In this document: piece by piece, positions 1-11,380 of the stretch
Layout: each line of letters starts with the position of its first letter
Numbering within the stretch: the first letter of the stretch is position 1
Assembly (NCBI GenBank): GCA_023313575.1
Contig: JAJTTP010000009.1
Coordinates: 1 to 64,000, forward strand
Length of the DNA stretch: 64,000 nucleotides
Reading direction: 5' to 3'
Origin: Eutypella sp. D-1
Lineage: Eukaryota; Ascomycota; Sordariomycetes; Xylariales; Diatrypaceae
Program-made: the position numbers and the translations under genes
The notes under the pieces: generated by a model
Told to the model about the DNA's origin: nothing
The model's database searches: none
What the model saw: only the letters and a program-made list of their open reading frames with translations

Positions 1-787
1 TATAGCTGTTCCATCCCATCGGTGGGGTGCTCTGCTTATGGAGGGTGGCCGCCACGGGGGCAGCCACGAAGAGCAAAACTGAAGCGAGAAGGAATTGGAC
101 CATGGCAAGGGTTGGACGTTTCGCGGTGGACGTAAAGTCTGTGCGGTGCCGAAGCCCATCTTGCCGGTGGAACTGGGAAGCTTTATAGCCACGCCCAGAA
201 ACATCATCACTTCATTTGCATTAAGCTTGGGCAACGGAAATAGGCTGTCAAGTTTCTCCGTTCTGGGAGTCGAATTGAGTCTTATCGGGGCATTTAATCA
301 CACGGATAGGGTGCAAAATGCCCCCAAATCAAGGTTTTGTCACAGTCAGGGCTGTCGGGCTCCTGAATTGAGGTTAGCTATGCCGAGTTTTGCGGGGAAG
401 CCTAGCTAACTTAGTAGCCGTTCCCCGGAAACCCCACATCTTCGGCTTTCGGTAAGTCGTTACTACCCGCGCCTATGAGACAACAGACGTCATTAAGCCT
501 GTGTCCCCCATATTACTGTCACCGTAGCCACCTTACTATGTGGTTGGAAGTAGTGGATTTGTCTGAGATGTAGCTCAAGGTCAGCAATACTGCTAAGATT
601 TGGTCTTGACGTTATCACGAGACAATTATAAAGCGCCGATGCGATACTCTGCACCTCAGTAACAGTTTCATTTCAAAGCTTAACATTAGGGTTCCGGGGA
701 CCGCCGCATGCCTTAAGTCGTCGACCATTTAAATGCACATGCATTCCATAACTTGTATATGCAATGCACTTATGTACAGCGGCGAAA
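1..787. other. Intergenic left edge, no gene seen
   Basis: No open frame resembling a known protein is visible. The longest frame (95-409) opens with TTG rather than ATG and looks like chance. No repeat, tRNA or transposon signature was recognised. Confidence 0.5.
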
Positions 788-1543
788 TCATAGCCAGCCT
801 CCATTTGCCTCAAGCCCTTGCCCGGTCACATAGGATGATGCATCGCTGAGGAAGAAAAGAATCGTTCTTGCGATTTCTTCCGGTTCCGCGAACGGCTTAT
901 TAAGAGCCGTTGGGAAGGTCACCATGGAATCGGTATCTGCGCTTCCCTCGGGTTGTGTCATGGCCGTTCTGATGATGCCTGGTCCGACTAGGTTAACTCT
1001 GACACCTAGAGATCCCCATTCCTGTGCCCAAGCCTTTGTCAAGCCAAGTACCGCGTGCTTGCTAGCGACATAACCAGGGATCCCTGGCATGCCGCGAAAA
1101 GAAGCCATAGATCCAATATTAACGATGCTCACATCGGCTTCTATGGCTGGTGAGGTCTTCTTCGTTGCCTGAACAACGTGAACAAATTCGGTAGATACGT
1201 TCCAGGTACCAACTAGGTTCACATCCAGAACCTGCTTGAAGGCATCGTCATCGCTTGTCGAGCTTTTATGCTGTTTAACGATCCCTGCACAATTGACGAG
1301 GCCGGTGAAATTCGGATTTCTGCTTGAAATCTCCCTGAAAGCCTCGGCGACAGAGCTGCGACTGGTTACGTCTACATTCGGATAGACCCAGAGTTTTCCT
1401 TTAGAATTGGCCTTCGTTGGGAACGAATCAGATTTGTCGATGGCATGGACGGTTGCTGAAAGCTGGAGGAGCTCGTGGACGGTAGCGAGTCCAATTCCAG
1501 AGGCGCCGCCGGTCACAACGAAGCTTTTGCCGAACAGGCTCAT
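788..1543 (-). CDS. Short-chain dehydrogenase/reductase (classical SDR)
   Basis: A single-exon protein of 251 residues, the usual length of classical SDRs. The N-terminal nucleotide-binding motif TGGASGIG lies at about residues 11-18, followed by the NCAG variant of the NNAG motif near residue 90. A serine in the segment VNIGSMAS and the catalytic pair YVASK complete the active site. The family reduces or oxidises alcohol/ketone groups with NAD(P)H in the cytosol; the substrate cannot be read from the sequence. The frame extends four codons upstream to a GTG, but the first ATG is at 1543 and gives a natural MSLFGKSFVVTGG start. It is transcribed away from the Zn2Cys6 factor at 2465, so the two may share the roughly 920-bp intergenic region. 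Confidence 0.88.
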   Translation of the reverse strand: MSLFGKSFVVTGGASGIGLATVHELLQLSATVHAIDKSDSFPTKANSKGKLWVYPNVDVTSRSSVAEAFREISSRNPNFTGLVNCAGIVKQHKSSTSDDDAFKQVLDVNLVGTWNVSTEFVHVVQATKKTSPAIEADVSIVNIGSMASFRGMPGIPGYVASKHAVLGLTKAWAQEWGSLGVRVNLVGPGIIRTAMTQPEGSADTDSMVTFPTALNKPFAEPEEIARTILFFLSDASSYVTGQGLEANGGWL

Positions 1544-2464
1544 GATAGCTATCACTATATGGAGAACAGAGTAATTACAAAGGAGGACAGTGTAGGAGAT
1601 ACCAAACTTAACTGATGCAACACTGCGAAGGAATATTCTTCTAGCCTCGATTCTAAACTCGACGGGACAACTCCAAGGCTATATATCCACCAGCCAGGGT
1701 ATTACACCCTCTGCCCGGGCTCGGGCAATGAGCGGCACAGTCTATCATGGGAAAGGCAAGTCCTTGGTTCACTCCGCGGGGAGCGCGGGATCCACGCGGG
1801 GCTGGCGTGTAGAGAAAACGGTGGAGAACGACGTAAGTGTATCACTGGGCACGCAAATATCGATCCGGGCCAATGCTGTCACATCTTTCATCCACCCACC
1901 TAACGGTTAGCACTGTGTATTGTCTTCTGTGTCCGTCCAATTTCCTACTGGAGGGGGGTGGACCGACGGACGCTGGAGTTTACATGAGCAGCACGTGTTT
2001 GTCTTGTGGGGTGGTCACGTGACATCACTGATAATCATATCTTATGCCAGACCTGGCTAGACTCAGTGCATTATCTTAACTTTTACAATACACACTCGTT
2101 TTCCGCTATTATTGATCATGACCCTTCAGTCTCTAGTAAAGCTTGTTGTGACCTAGTGTCGTGATTAAGTTCGACGATGAGTAAGTTTGGCAAGCGGCGA
2201 AATTGACGGGGCACGTAGGGTCCCCCAGCTCTCTGGCATCTCGGAGTTTGTGATTCATATGCCGGCAAGCCAGGAGCCATTCTCTCGCACTATTAGCACC
2301 CGCGGATTCCGCGGATTCCGCGGAGCCGCAATTAGCGCCCGCGGATTCCGCGAGCGGGATGCGGAGCAACGACAAAAACAAGGAACCTCCGTGGACATCT
2401 CCGGCCGAGCCTGTCGTCATGAACTCGCTCCTATACCTCTGATGATGTCTTCAGCAAAACTGTA
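1544..2464. promoter_or_regulatory. Shared divergent intergenic region with GC-rich direct repeats
   Basis: The region lies between two genes transcribed in opposite directions, so it must hold both promoters. On the minus strand TATATAG is present near 1680, about 140 bp upstream of the SDR start. At 2300-2355 the unit GCGGATTCC is repeated three times among CGCGG/CCGCG half sites. CGG and CCG triplets are the classical half sites of Zn2Cys6 regulators, so self-regulation by the neighbouring factor is possible but unproven. No coding sequence was recognised. Confidence 0.4.
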
Positions 2465-4723
2465 ATGATGAATGATAGGCAGACACCGACACCTGTTATC
2501 CCTAAGGCCGTAAGTCTGGTTTGGTTTTTTATTTGATGATACTAAGCCTAACCGCTTTGGGTGCTCGCACGTTGCAACTAGCTAGCGCGGCTGCAACGTT
2601 CGGGTAAGATAGTGTACAAATTGTCGTCGACGAAAAGTTCGATGCAACCGAGTGTTCCCTTGCTCCAATTGTGTAACCTCCGGGCTGGCCTGTCAGGCCG
2701 GGAGCAGAATCGATGTTCGGCCACCAGATAACTCTGCTTTAGTGAGGTTGGCGCCGCTCCCTATATTGTGGCAAATCTTCATCTTCTCATATTCATACAG
2801 CGAAGCCTTCCTAAGGCACATACATGAAAGGCTCAGCAACATAGAGAAAGCTGTCAGCTGCTATGGTAGTGGCCATGGCCGAACGAACAGTGAGCCGACA
2901 AAGATCACGACACGGGTTGAATCGCCTTCAGTTTCCAAGACCAATACTTCAATAGTAGAAGGGGAAAGCTCGTTCCAGCAACAAGTCTTACTCGCCAGTC
3001 AAGCTGCAGAGCTGAACGCAATACAAAAGGGCGATTCTCCGACTGTGGCTTGCAAATTAGCAGAATTACGTAGCCTTATCCAAGGGAGGGCTGTAGCAGA
3101 CGATGCGGGTCGCATGGATGTTGGAGAGTCCTCGGTCGTGAGCACAGTCGATGGCTATGAGCTTCCGCCGTCAAAATTCGTGCTCCAGGTGTTTGCGTGG
3201 GCCAAAGGTTACCCGAACTTTGCTATTCTTGTCGGACCAGATGCGCTAATCATAGGATAGGGGCAGATGGCCTTATATTTTCATTCACTGGTCCGTGGAA
3301 CAGGACACAGTTCGAGAATATATGTAAAAACATCTATTTCCCTACAGAACCTGTTTCAACAGAACAGCTTATTATTTTTAATGGGATTCTATCACTTCTC
3401 GTCAGAAGCCCTGGTCAAGATCCAATGGTTGCAGACCAGGAAGGCGAAATTTATGGCCGCTTGTGCGAGAAGAATTTCCTTGCGGGCGTGCAGACCTATG
3501 ACGTCATGGTCTCGCCTAGTCGCGACCACGTATTCGCGTTATATCTAGCGGTATACTATCTCAGGTCCACCACCTGTAGCTCAGGGCTCGAAGAACTTGA
3601 CTGACTTCTGGCTGATAGATAATTCATGCACAGAATAAAGCAGACTTGACACTTCAATGGAGTCTGACATCCACTGCGGCAAGACACTGCTTAGCTTTAG
3701 GCTATCATCGTGAGGAATGTGTGGTACAGCTTCAAGATTCGGAAGCGATTCGTCGAGTCTTTTGGCAAATCTATATTTCCGATAAGAATCTATCTTTGCG
3801 TCTGGGAAAGCCTTCAGCAATCCCCGAATTTGATTCCGACCTGCGGCACGTGCCAATCTCCGAAGATACAAGCCGCGCTCCTTGGGATCACGCGCTTGTG
3901 GAATGCTCCCAATTCGCTCGTTTGCAAGGTTGCATTTACGACCAACTCTACTCATCAGACGCAAAGAAACTTAATGAGATAGAGAGGAATGCTGTCATAT
4001 CTGATCTGTCCGCAAGGCTTAGTCGTTGGTATGAAGGTTGGTGCCGGATTGATTGTTCCCATGTCTTCAGTCAGGCATTGTTCAAAAATACATTCGATCC
4101 GATGCACGTCGTTTACTATTCTACAATGACTTTGCTGTATCGTGGTGCCACTACAGCAAGGTCGCCCTTGGATATATCACCACGCTGCTTTGAAGCAGCT
4201 CGCCAAGGCCTTCAGGCTCACCTTGCGTACTGTTCGAGTCTCGACAGTTCAGGAACACGTTGCTTCTCGTCATACTCGCTCTGGTAAGATTGCCACTAGT
4301 ACTTCTCTTTGACTGTTTGGCTAATGTTACTGCAGGATACTTCATTACACGTCCTTTACGCCCTTCGTGGCGACGTTCGCACACTGTGTGTCGACCCTCG
4401 ATTGCGATGATCTGAAGCTGCTCCATGACGTTGTCGCCTCGTTGGAACACATGAGTATCATTTCCAAGCATATTGAGAAGCAATTCAATATTTGCAAAGC
4501 GATTTACTCTATTGCAGAGGGACTTCTCAGCTCGAGGACGACAGGGCGTCATGCTCAACAACAGGTACAATTAGACGCGTTGATCCTACCCCTTCGGGGC
4601 CAGATTCCTGTTCTCGGACCCTGTCACGATACTGATCAGCTATTGAACTTCTTTCTAAATGGGCGCTCGAACGATTGGGACAACATCATGATTGATCATA
4701 TGGGATTGAATCTAGATTACTAA
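2465..4723 (+). CDS. Zn2Cys6 fungal transcription factor
   Basis: Reconstructed with six exons: 2465-2509, 2613-2746, 2801-3207, 3267-3550, 3634-4283 and 4336-4723. Phases agree throughout and give 635 residues. Exon 1 encodes only 15 residues and ends with GTAAGT. Exon 2 opens with a perfect binuclear zinc cluster, C-x2-C-x6-C-x5-C-x2-C-x6-C, with the basic run CRRRKVRC, followed by a linker and the coiled-coil-like segment ERLSNIEKAV. The middle-homology region appears as ARHCLALGYHRE and later LHYTSFTPF, as in the Fungal_trans domain (PF04082). It should act in the nucleus as a sequence-specific regulator. The intron at 2747-2800 uses a weak GTTGGC donor and is 3n long, so that stretch could also be retained. 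The divergent SDR is a possible target. Confidence 0.85.
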
Positions 4724-4787
4724 GTTGGACCGAGTCTGGCTTGAAAATGTGTAATATGAGGTCTGCCTAGTTACAATTAGCATTTAT

Positions 4788-5036
4788 CTAGACAAAGCGC
4801 ACTGGTTTAAAAATATGGCTGCACGGGTCGCGTTCCAATTGACGAATCTCTTCGGCCCCCCAAATTGGTGCGGCTTCCAAGGTTTTCGGTGTGCGCTCCA
4901 GATAACGCCAGTATAACCGATCGACAATCTCCTGCATCCCTGCGTCGCAGGCGGACACTTTGCATCCTTGTGTCATGGACAATGTGATGGAAATGCAGTT
5001 ATACTGTAAAAATGTGAAATGTGGGCCCACATGCAT
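4788..5036 (-). CDS. Unidentified C-terminal gene fragment beside the retrotransposon
   Basis: About 70 residues read like genuine protein, for example the segments VDRLYWRYLERTPK and DPCSHIFKPVRFV, ending in TAA. I do not recognise the family. A plausible splice acceptor (TTTTTACAG on the minus strand, near 5010) suggests this is the last exon of a gene whose 5' part should lie at higher coordinates. That is where the LTR element begins at 5111. No matching upstream exon was found between 5037 and 5110 or just beyond the element at 11381-11559, so the gene may be truncated or the frame may be a chance one. Confidence 0.35.
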   Translation of the reverse strand: MHVGPHFTFLQYNCISITLSMTQGCKVSACDAGMQEIVDRLYWRYLERTPKTLEAAPIWGAEEIRQLERDPCSHIFKPVRFV

Positions 5037-5105
5037 ATGTTGCAGGAAATGTTAACGGGAGCCAACCACCCCCATGTTTTGTCTCCCAGTCTCTCAGTCC
5101 AGTCG

Positions 5106-5110
5106 CATTC
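5106..5110. repeat. Left target-site duplication CATTC
   Basis: CATTC directly precedes the first LTR and is repeated exactly at 11381-11385 directly after the second LTR. Five base pairs is the duplication length typical of Copia and Gypsy integrases. Confidence 0.93.
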
Positions 5111-5317
5111 TGTTGGTAGGTACGTACGTAAAGGAAAGAGATAACAATAACAATAAAGGAAAGGTGGTAAGATTGGTGTGGTATTCTGGTCTAAGGTCTA
5201 TCTATCTATCTAAAAGGGATACGGGCGAAGCCCGTATCCTTATATAAACGGGAGATAGGTACATAGTTATATCTTACTGGTATATAGGTCCATACCAGTG
5301 ACCAATAATAACCAATA
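5111..5317 (-). repeat. Left LTR (3' LTR of the minus-strand Copia element)
   Basis: Begins TGTTGG and ends CCAATA, against CCAACA in the other copy. It contains a perfect hairpin at 5217-5239, with ten-base arms GGATACGGGC and GCCCGTATCC around a GAA loop, then TATATAAAC. It differs from the right LTR at about 13 of 207 positions, all of them transitions. Confidence 0.93.
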
Positions 5318-5340
5318 CTCACTCTATTTTCTTTTTGTAA
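5318..5340 (-). other. Polypurine tract of the Copia element
   Basis: Read on the minus strand the segment touching the LTR is almost all purine (AAAAAGAAAATAGAGTGAG). That is the expected place and composition for the plus-strand primer of an LTR element, and it fixes the element's orientation. Confidence 0.7.
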
Positions 5341-5415
5341 TCAAATAATTACGAAGTGTTACGAATAAATAAGTGAATGAATAAAAGAATAGTTAAATAA
5401 TAAATATTAGTGGTG

Positions 5416-5532
5416 TTACTCCCGTTTCACCCATCCCTCCAGTTTTAGGATAATCTGGTTATTTTCGATAAGCGTCCTTATAGCCTTATTAGGGGTGGCC
5501 TTTGTTATGGCATCGGCAGGATTGCAGGTGCC
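5416..5532 (-). pseudogene. C-terminal end of Copia pol (RNase H)
   Basis: The minus strand encodes an uninterrupted 38-codon tail ending in TAA, with the Copia RNase H hallmark NPADAITKA near its start and GWVKRE at the end. This part is not RIP-mutated, unlike the sequence just inside it. It is a remnant because the rest of pol is destroyed. Confidence 0.8.
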
Positions 5533-7549
5533 ATAGATCCATTAAATATCGTTAATCTCCCTGTTCTTATATAACTGTCGTAACGTTATTAGATCGATTA
5601 TTAATCTTTTTTTATTAATATTACCTATTTATATTAAGCATTAGTATAAAAAAAAGGAGTTAGTATATAAGATTAATAGGGCGCGGGGAAATAATAATCG
5701 GGTTAAAATGGTGTTTAACGTATGGTAAATAACATAGCCTATATTAAACCCTTAAACCATACCATATATCTCGCTGGCCAGAACGTTATAGGTAATACGT
5801 TTGTATTTAATAAATAACTAATAGATAATATTATTTTTAACATTAAGCTTATTATCGTATCCTAATTCCTTATTACCTAAAACGATAATATAACCGATTT
5901 ACGAACTTATATCCTTATTATTAATAAATAAATTATTAACGAAAATATATAATTTTAATTTAATAGGGTTTAACTCGATGTAATTAAACCCGTAATTTTT
6001 ATTATCCATTTACTATTTAATTTTGGCGTTTAATATTTTAGCTTTTTTAAAGCCGGGCTCGATATGTTATGCCGCCGTAAAATAATTAAATACGGCTTTT
6101 AATTAATAAATTAAAAAGATATAAGCTCCTTATATTTACTGTTCGACATATTTCTTTATTAACTCCGGGGGAGGTATTTTTATGTCTAAAAATTCCAGTT
6201 TTTTAGCTTATCCTTTTTATATAGCAAATACCTTATATTCGTAAACGATAATTTATAAACCGTTAAAATCTTCGGTCGACCCGTTTTCCATTATTTTTTA
6301 AGGTTATGCTTTAATTCCTACCTCGGTAAATGCCTTATTTTTTAATGCTAAAAAATCCATGGTACCGATATTAAACGTATTATCTGTTTAAAATCCTATA
6401 ATCCTAAATGGTTCCAAATTCGATATTAATAAACAGGGGTTAAATATTAATAGCTTTATATATAATTCCCGCTAATAATGCTTTAAATAGGTTTTAAACC
6501 AGTAAATGCTTAATTTTATAAAGCCGTATAATAATTTAATAACACGTAATAACATCCTTTTAAAGTATTTTTCTTTTAATTTAACAAATAATCGTACGAA
6601 AATAATACGTTATATCGGTATTTTAAACTGGGTATAGGTTATGGTAATATCTTATATTATAATTTTTATTCCTTTAAGTTATAAAGTAAAAGCGATTATT
6701 AAAATAAAGCGTTAGCTAGCTTGTTAAATAATAGGTGCATAAGTTATAATAAAAATTTTATTAAAGTCTTTATAACTTTAAATAACTAGGCGTAATTTCT
6801 TATATAACAATAAGGTATTTTTCCCTTTTATTTCGTAAATTATCCTTAATTTAAAAATTATCGTTCTTTAATATATAACGGCATCGTATATCTCGGGTTA
6901 TAAAATGCCTTTTTCGAATAAAGCGTTTAATTTTTTAAAATTAAAAACCTCGAATAATTTATTAAGCGTTATAATCTTATTATCTGCCCTTAACTTAATA
7001 ATAAATATCTTATTATTTTTTTCCTTAATATTAACGTATTAAAAATTTGTTTATATCGTTTTAATTTTTTTAACGGTAATAATTTCTAATTCTTTTTAAG
7101 TAAGGGCTTTTTTTAATTAAGTATAAGGTTTAACGTATAAGTTTCGGAAAATTACTATACCTTTTGTTATTTTTAAATTTACCGTTACGTTTTTATTAGT
7201 AACCGTAATAACCTTAAAAGGTCCTTTTTATCCTTTTTTTTTTATATATAAATACTTTGCTATTTAATAAAAAAGATCTTAAAAAAGTTTTCTATGTATT
7301 TAAGCCATTCCTAATGTTTAATATATCTTAAACCGATTTTTATACCTTAATTTTTTTAACCTTTATTATAGCCTTTTATACCGCTTAAGCTTTTTAGGTT
7401 TATATAAAGGTAAGGGGTAAGTTTATATTAATACGAAAGTAAGCCCCGAAAATTAATAAAATAAAGATAAAACCGTTAAAGTTAATTATATCGTTAACTG
7501 TTTTTATTATTATTTATAATTGTAATAATTTTAATCCAATACTTTTAAA

Positions 7550-7760
7550 TTCCTTAATAATAATTTTATAAGTTTTACGAATAAAACCATAATACTTTTC
7601 CACCTTGCCGATGGATTAATATGCCTTTATTAGCACCTAATAACAGGTAATCCCGATAAAGCGTGCTTTATTACGGAATTCGGTGCTATCGAAATTCGTA
7701 CCGGCGTTGTAAATGATAATATCCGGGGGTTTTAAATATATATCGATCCAGTATTCCTTA
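7550..7760 (-). pseudogene. Copia integrase relic
   Basis: Despite RIP, the minus strand still reads PPDIIIYNAGTNF followed by STEFRNKARF and, further on, GKVEKYYGFIRK. These match the catalytic-core region of fungal Copia integrases (DAGTNF with the second acidic residue, then the conserved tryptophan/lysine-rich stretch). A stop and a frame shift separate the pieces. Confidence 0.7.
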
Positions 7761-8779
7761 AGTATATCCCATATTTTTTTAATTAACATATTCTTTATAA
7801 AACATATTATTTAAAATCTTATAGCTATATCGATAACATAAAAAATTGGTTTCCTGTTTAGGTATATTATATTAATAATTACTTTAAAATTAAAATTAAC
7901 CTTTAAATCTTTAAGGCTAAATTTAAACCTTTAAAATGCCTTACCTTTAACCTAATAATAATAGCAAAACTTATTAATTTCTTTAAAAACGTCGATCTTA
8001 ACATTATATCCTACTTTATTTAAAAAGTTATACAGCTTATTTACGGATAAATGGCCAAAACATGTATAAATCTTACGCAGCTTTGTTTCGGTAAAACAAG
8101 TAACGTTATCGAAATTAAACCACGGGTGCCCCTATTTCCGAATAACGCTTATTATCACACCGTTTTTAATAACCAATTAGTTAATAACGTTATTAAAATA
8201 TATACCAAATTAATCCATATCTTTAATTAATAATAAAAATAAGGTATCTATCTTTATTATATAAAAATCAATTTGGCCGAATAGTATAATAATAAAAACT
8301 ATGTTAAAGGATTTAATAAAAAGACCGTCTCCGAAACAGATATTAACTTCTTTTGCCCGGTTTTTGTCCATCTTTAATCGTTAATTAAGGTGTTCCCTTA
8401 TTAAGGCAAAATATTATTCTTTTCCTATAATAAATACTTTAACGGCTCCCGTATTTAGCATAATTCCTTAAAAAACGTTTTTATTATATCTATTTAATAC
8501 AAATATAATATCGCCCGTATCCTTTATTTCTATGCCTATTAAAAAAGGGTTAACTCGGTATTAAAATGCCTAATTAAATAAATAGGCGGCCGTAAAGTAT
8601 TAACCATTATCCGAATAATTAAAATGCTCCGTGGTATTTTCTTCGTTAAGTTCCGGGGTAAATTTATTTCTTTTATATTTAATAAAAAAAACGGCGTAAT
8701 TAGCACGGTAAGATATTTTTTTAGCTTTTTATTAAGCCTTTACCTTTTTACGTTCCCGTTTTAGGTACTTAATGGATTA

Positions 8780-8880
8780 ATACCTTTCCTTTTTATATAT
8801 CCAGCATTTACGGTTTTATTATTTATCAGTTTTTTGCTTTTAGTAATATTTCCCGTTTTTATCGTTCCGGTAATATTTAC
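8780..8880 (-). pseudogene. Possible gag zinc-knuckle relic
   Basis: On the minus strand the stretch encodes fragments such as GKYY, KQKT and RKCW. These could be a CCHC knuckle (CWYCGKKGH type) after C-to-T and G-to-A changes. The position, 5' of the integrase in the element's sense, fits gag. The trace is weak. Confidence 0.3.
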
Positions 8881-11173
8881 GGTTTATATAAAATATATCG
8901 TTATTATTATTATTATCGTTATTATCTTCGGCAGCCATATATTAGGTTATTCCCTTTATAACCTTATAAGTGTTAATAAAAGCGTATAATTTATTTACCA
9001 AATTTTTAAAACGGGTAACAGGTTTAAAAAAGGCATGTTAAAACTAGGGGATAATACGGTAAACTCAGTATATAATTAAAATTAGTTATTATTTTTTTCG
9101 AAAATCAGGTCTTAAAGCTTTTTAACATAAGGAGAATTTATTAAATATAATTTAAAATACTTTTAAATCATTTTTATTAACGTTTTTAACCTTAATACTG
9201 AAAAAAATCGTAAAAATCCAGTCGTAATAATATTAGATCTTATTTTATTCGGTATTAAAATGGCGTTTTATAATAAAATATATTTCGGTAAACGTTAAAT
9301 AACAGGGGATATTATAAAGGAAATACAATATTATACGTCCCGAAAAAATAATTAAAAATATAATATAAAACTGCGTTTATCGAATACCGTTAATATAACA
9401 TACGTTAAAAAAAAAACAGAATTTATTTTTTAAAATATCGTAAACTTTTCCCGTATAATTGTTTTCCTTATTCCAGGCCTTTTTAAATTATCTTACGATA
9501 ATCGATAGGCATAATTTATTTAAGATATTTACCGGCGGGATTATATAATAAATCTGTTTTTATTAATTATTAACAGGTATAGGTATCCGTTTTAATAATA
9601 GGTCAGGTCCCGGGGTAAACCTAAGCACCGTTTAAAAAAAGGAATCGTAACTTTTTAAAGTTTTTACGGGCCCCGGTCCTTTATTTAAAATAATCGGTAA
9701 GGAAAAGGGAAAAGAAGGTAGCGTTAAAAGTTAATATCTTTTAAATTATCCAGGTCCTATAATATACAGGTTAATTTAGGTTTTTAAAAAGGGAACGGTC
9801 CGGTTATCCCTTTTTATTATTAAATAAAGCTATTTAAAAGGCCATTAATTATATACGGGCTAAAGCGGGTAACCCGGGTAATAAATAATAAAAAAAAAAT
9901 AATTAAAGTATACCGGGTAACCCGGAAAAAAAAAGTATTAATATAGCTGCCCCATATTGTTAAAAAGTAATTAAATATTAACGGAAAAAGGTTAAATAAT
10001 AACAGTAAAACAAATACTAATAAAAGGTTAAGTACCGGTAAAAAAAGAATATATTTATTTTAACGGTAAAAAGTTAATTAATACCGTTAATATATTACGT
10101 AATACTTAAAACTCGGGCTAAGGTTTTCCGGTTAATTACGGTTAATATTTAAAAGCAAGGTTAACCGGGGTTATTTATTAAAGCGTAAAAAAATAAAAAA
10201 AGGGTTAACCAGGGGGAAAAAACTAGCATATAGCTATAAAAAAAAGGCCAGCCGGGGTCGTTAATTTTAGCATAACTTATGCCGCCGGGGTCCTTAATTA
10301 TTATTAAGATTTACCGGGCGGCCTTATAAATATTTTAAGCCGTAAATTAAAATAAATGGACAGCTTATAAATTTATAAGTAAACTGGTCCTTACTCCGTA
10401 TTATAAATCGAAACCTTTTATATTAAGGCGTTAAGTTATCGGCTTTTTATTAATTTAAGTTTTTTAAAATTTTATACCGGAAATTCAGGTTATATAACAA
10501 AATTGGCCAATATTGTTATAAAATTGGCATTATGTTTTTTAATATATATACCTTTTTATATTAATACGGTCCTTAATATAAACCGAAACGCTTTTAATAT
10601 AACCTTAAAATCTGCCTTTATAAATTTTTAGAAATAGTTTTAATACTGTTTAAAGGTTTCTTTAATTATCCGGCTAATTTCTAGCCTATTATTAATTTCT
10701 TCGAAATTATCGATAGCTAATAACGTTTACGTTATTTTTTAAAGGTTAATAGCCTATATTAGGTCGAATTCCGTCCAGGTTATAACTATAAAGTTAAAAA
10801 GTAGGATAAATAAAGTAATTTATTTTTATAAATAATTAAAAAATCGTAATAACGTATTTTTAACTTCTTTTATTTCTTTTTACGTTAATATTTATTAAAA
10901 GGCTTTAATATAAGGTTATTTTTTAACAGCTTTTAAGGTTTCGGCTTATTATTAATCGTCCGATATAATAAGTGATAAAAATAATTTTAACGATAATATT
11001 AATAAAGGTAAAAAAAGGGTATTATATAATAATATAGGTTAAAATAGGTTATTACTTATTATAAAAACGGGCAAAATGTGGCGGTTATAAAAATCTATTA
11101 ATAGTATTAACGCGATAATAACTTTTCTAACCTTGCTAATCTATGTTGTTAATTATTTAATAACATTGATTAA

Positions 11174-11380
11174 TGTTAATAGGTACGTACGTAAAGGAAA
11201 AAGATAATAATAACAATAAAGGAAAGGTGGTAAGACTGGTATGGTATTCTGGTCTAAGGTCTATCTATCTATCTGAAAGGGATACGGGCGAAGCCCGTAT
11301 CCTTATATAAACGGGAGATAGGTACATAGTTACATCCTACTGGTATGTGGGTCCATACCAGTGACCAATAACAACCAACA
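11174..11380 (-). repeat. Right LTR (5' LTR of the minus-strand Copia element)
   Basis: Begins TGTTAA (TGTTGG in the left copy, two G-to-A changes) and ends CCAACA, with the same hairpin as the left LTR at about 11280-11302. TATATAAA occurs near 11305 on the plus strand, about 250 bp upstream of the FAD oxidase start. Confidence 0.93.

Larger units (their letters stand above)
5111..11380 (-). mobile_element. Complete Copia-type LTR retrotransposon, RIP-inactivated
   Basis: A 6,270-bp element bounded by two 207-bp LTRs and a CATTC duplication. It lies on the minus strand: next to the left LTR the minus strand has a purine-rich tract (5318-5340, the priming site for the second strand) and the end of a Copia RNase H. 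Integrase traces lie further in, at about 7550-7760. Most of the interior is extremely A+T rich, and its remaining C and G sit mainly in CpG while CpA and TpG are scarce. This is the signature of repeat-induced point mutation, C to T at CpA. No open frame of useful length survives between about 5540 and 11170, so the element cannot be autonomous. Confidence 0.93.

Noticed and set aside
95..409. 104-codon frame at the left edge
   Set aside because: Starts at TTG, shows no resemblance to any family and has ordinary non-coding composition.
2652..3604. Suspicion that the Zn2Cys6 factor is a frameshifted pseudogene
   Set aside because: Introns at 2747-2800, 3208-3266 and 3551-3633 with GT-AG ends restore one phase-consistent frame through all domains.
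5318..11173. AT-rich block as centromere, mitochondrial insertion or origin
   Set aside because: Two LTRs, a target duplication, a polypurine tract and Copia RNase H and integrase traces explain it as a RIP-mutated retrotransposon.
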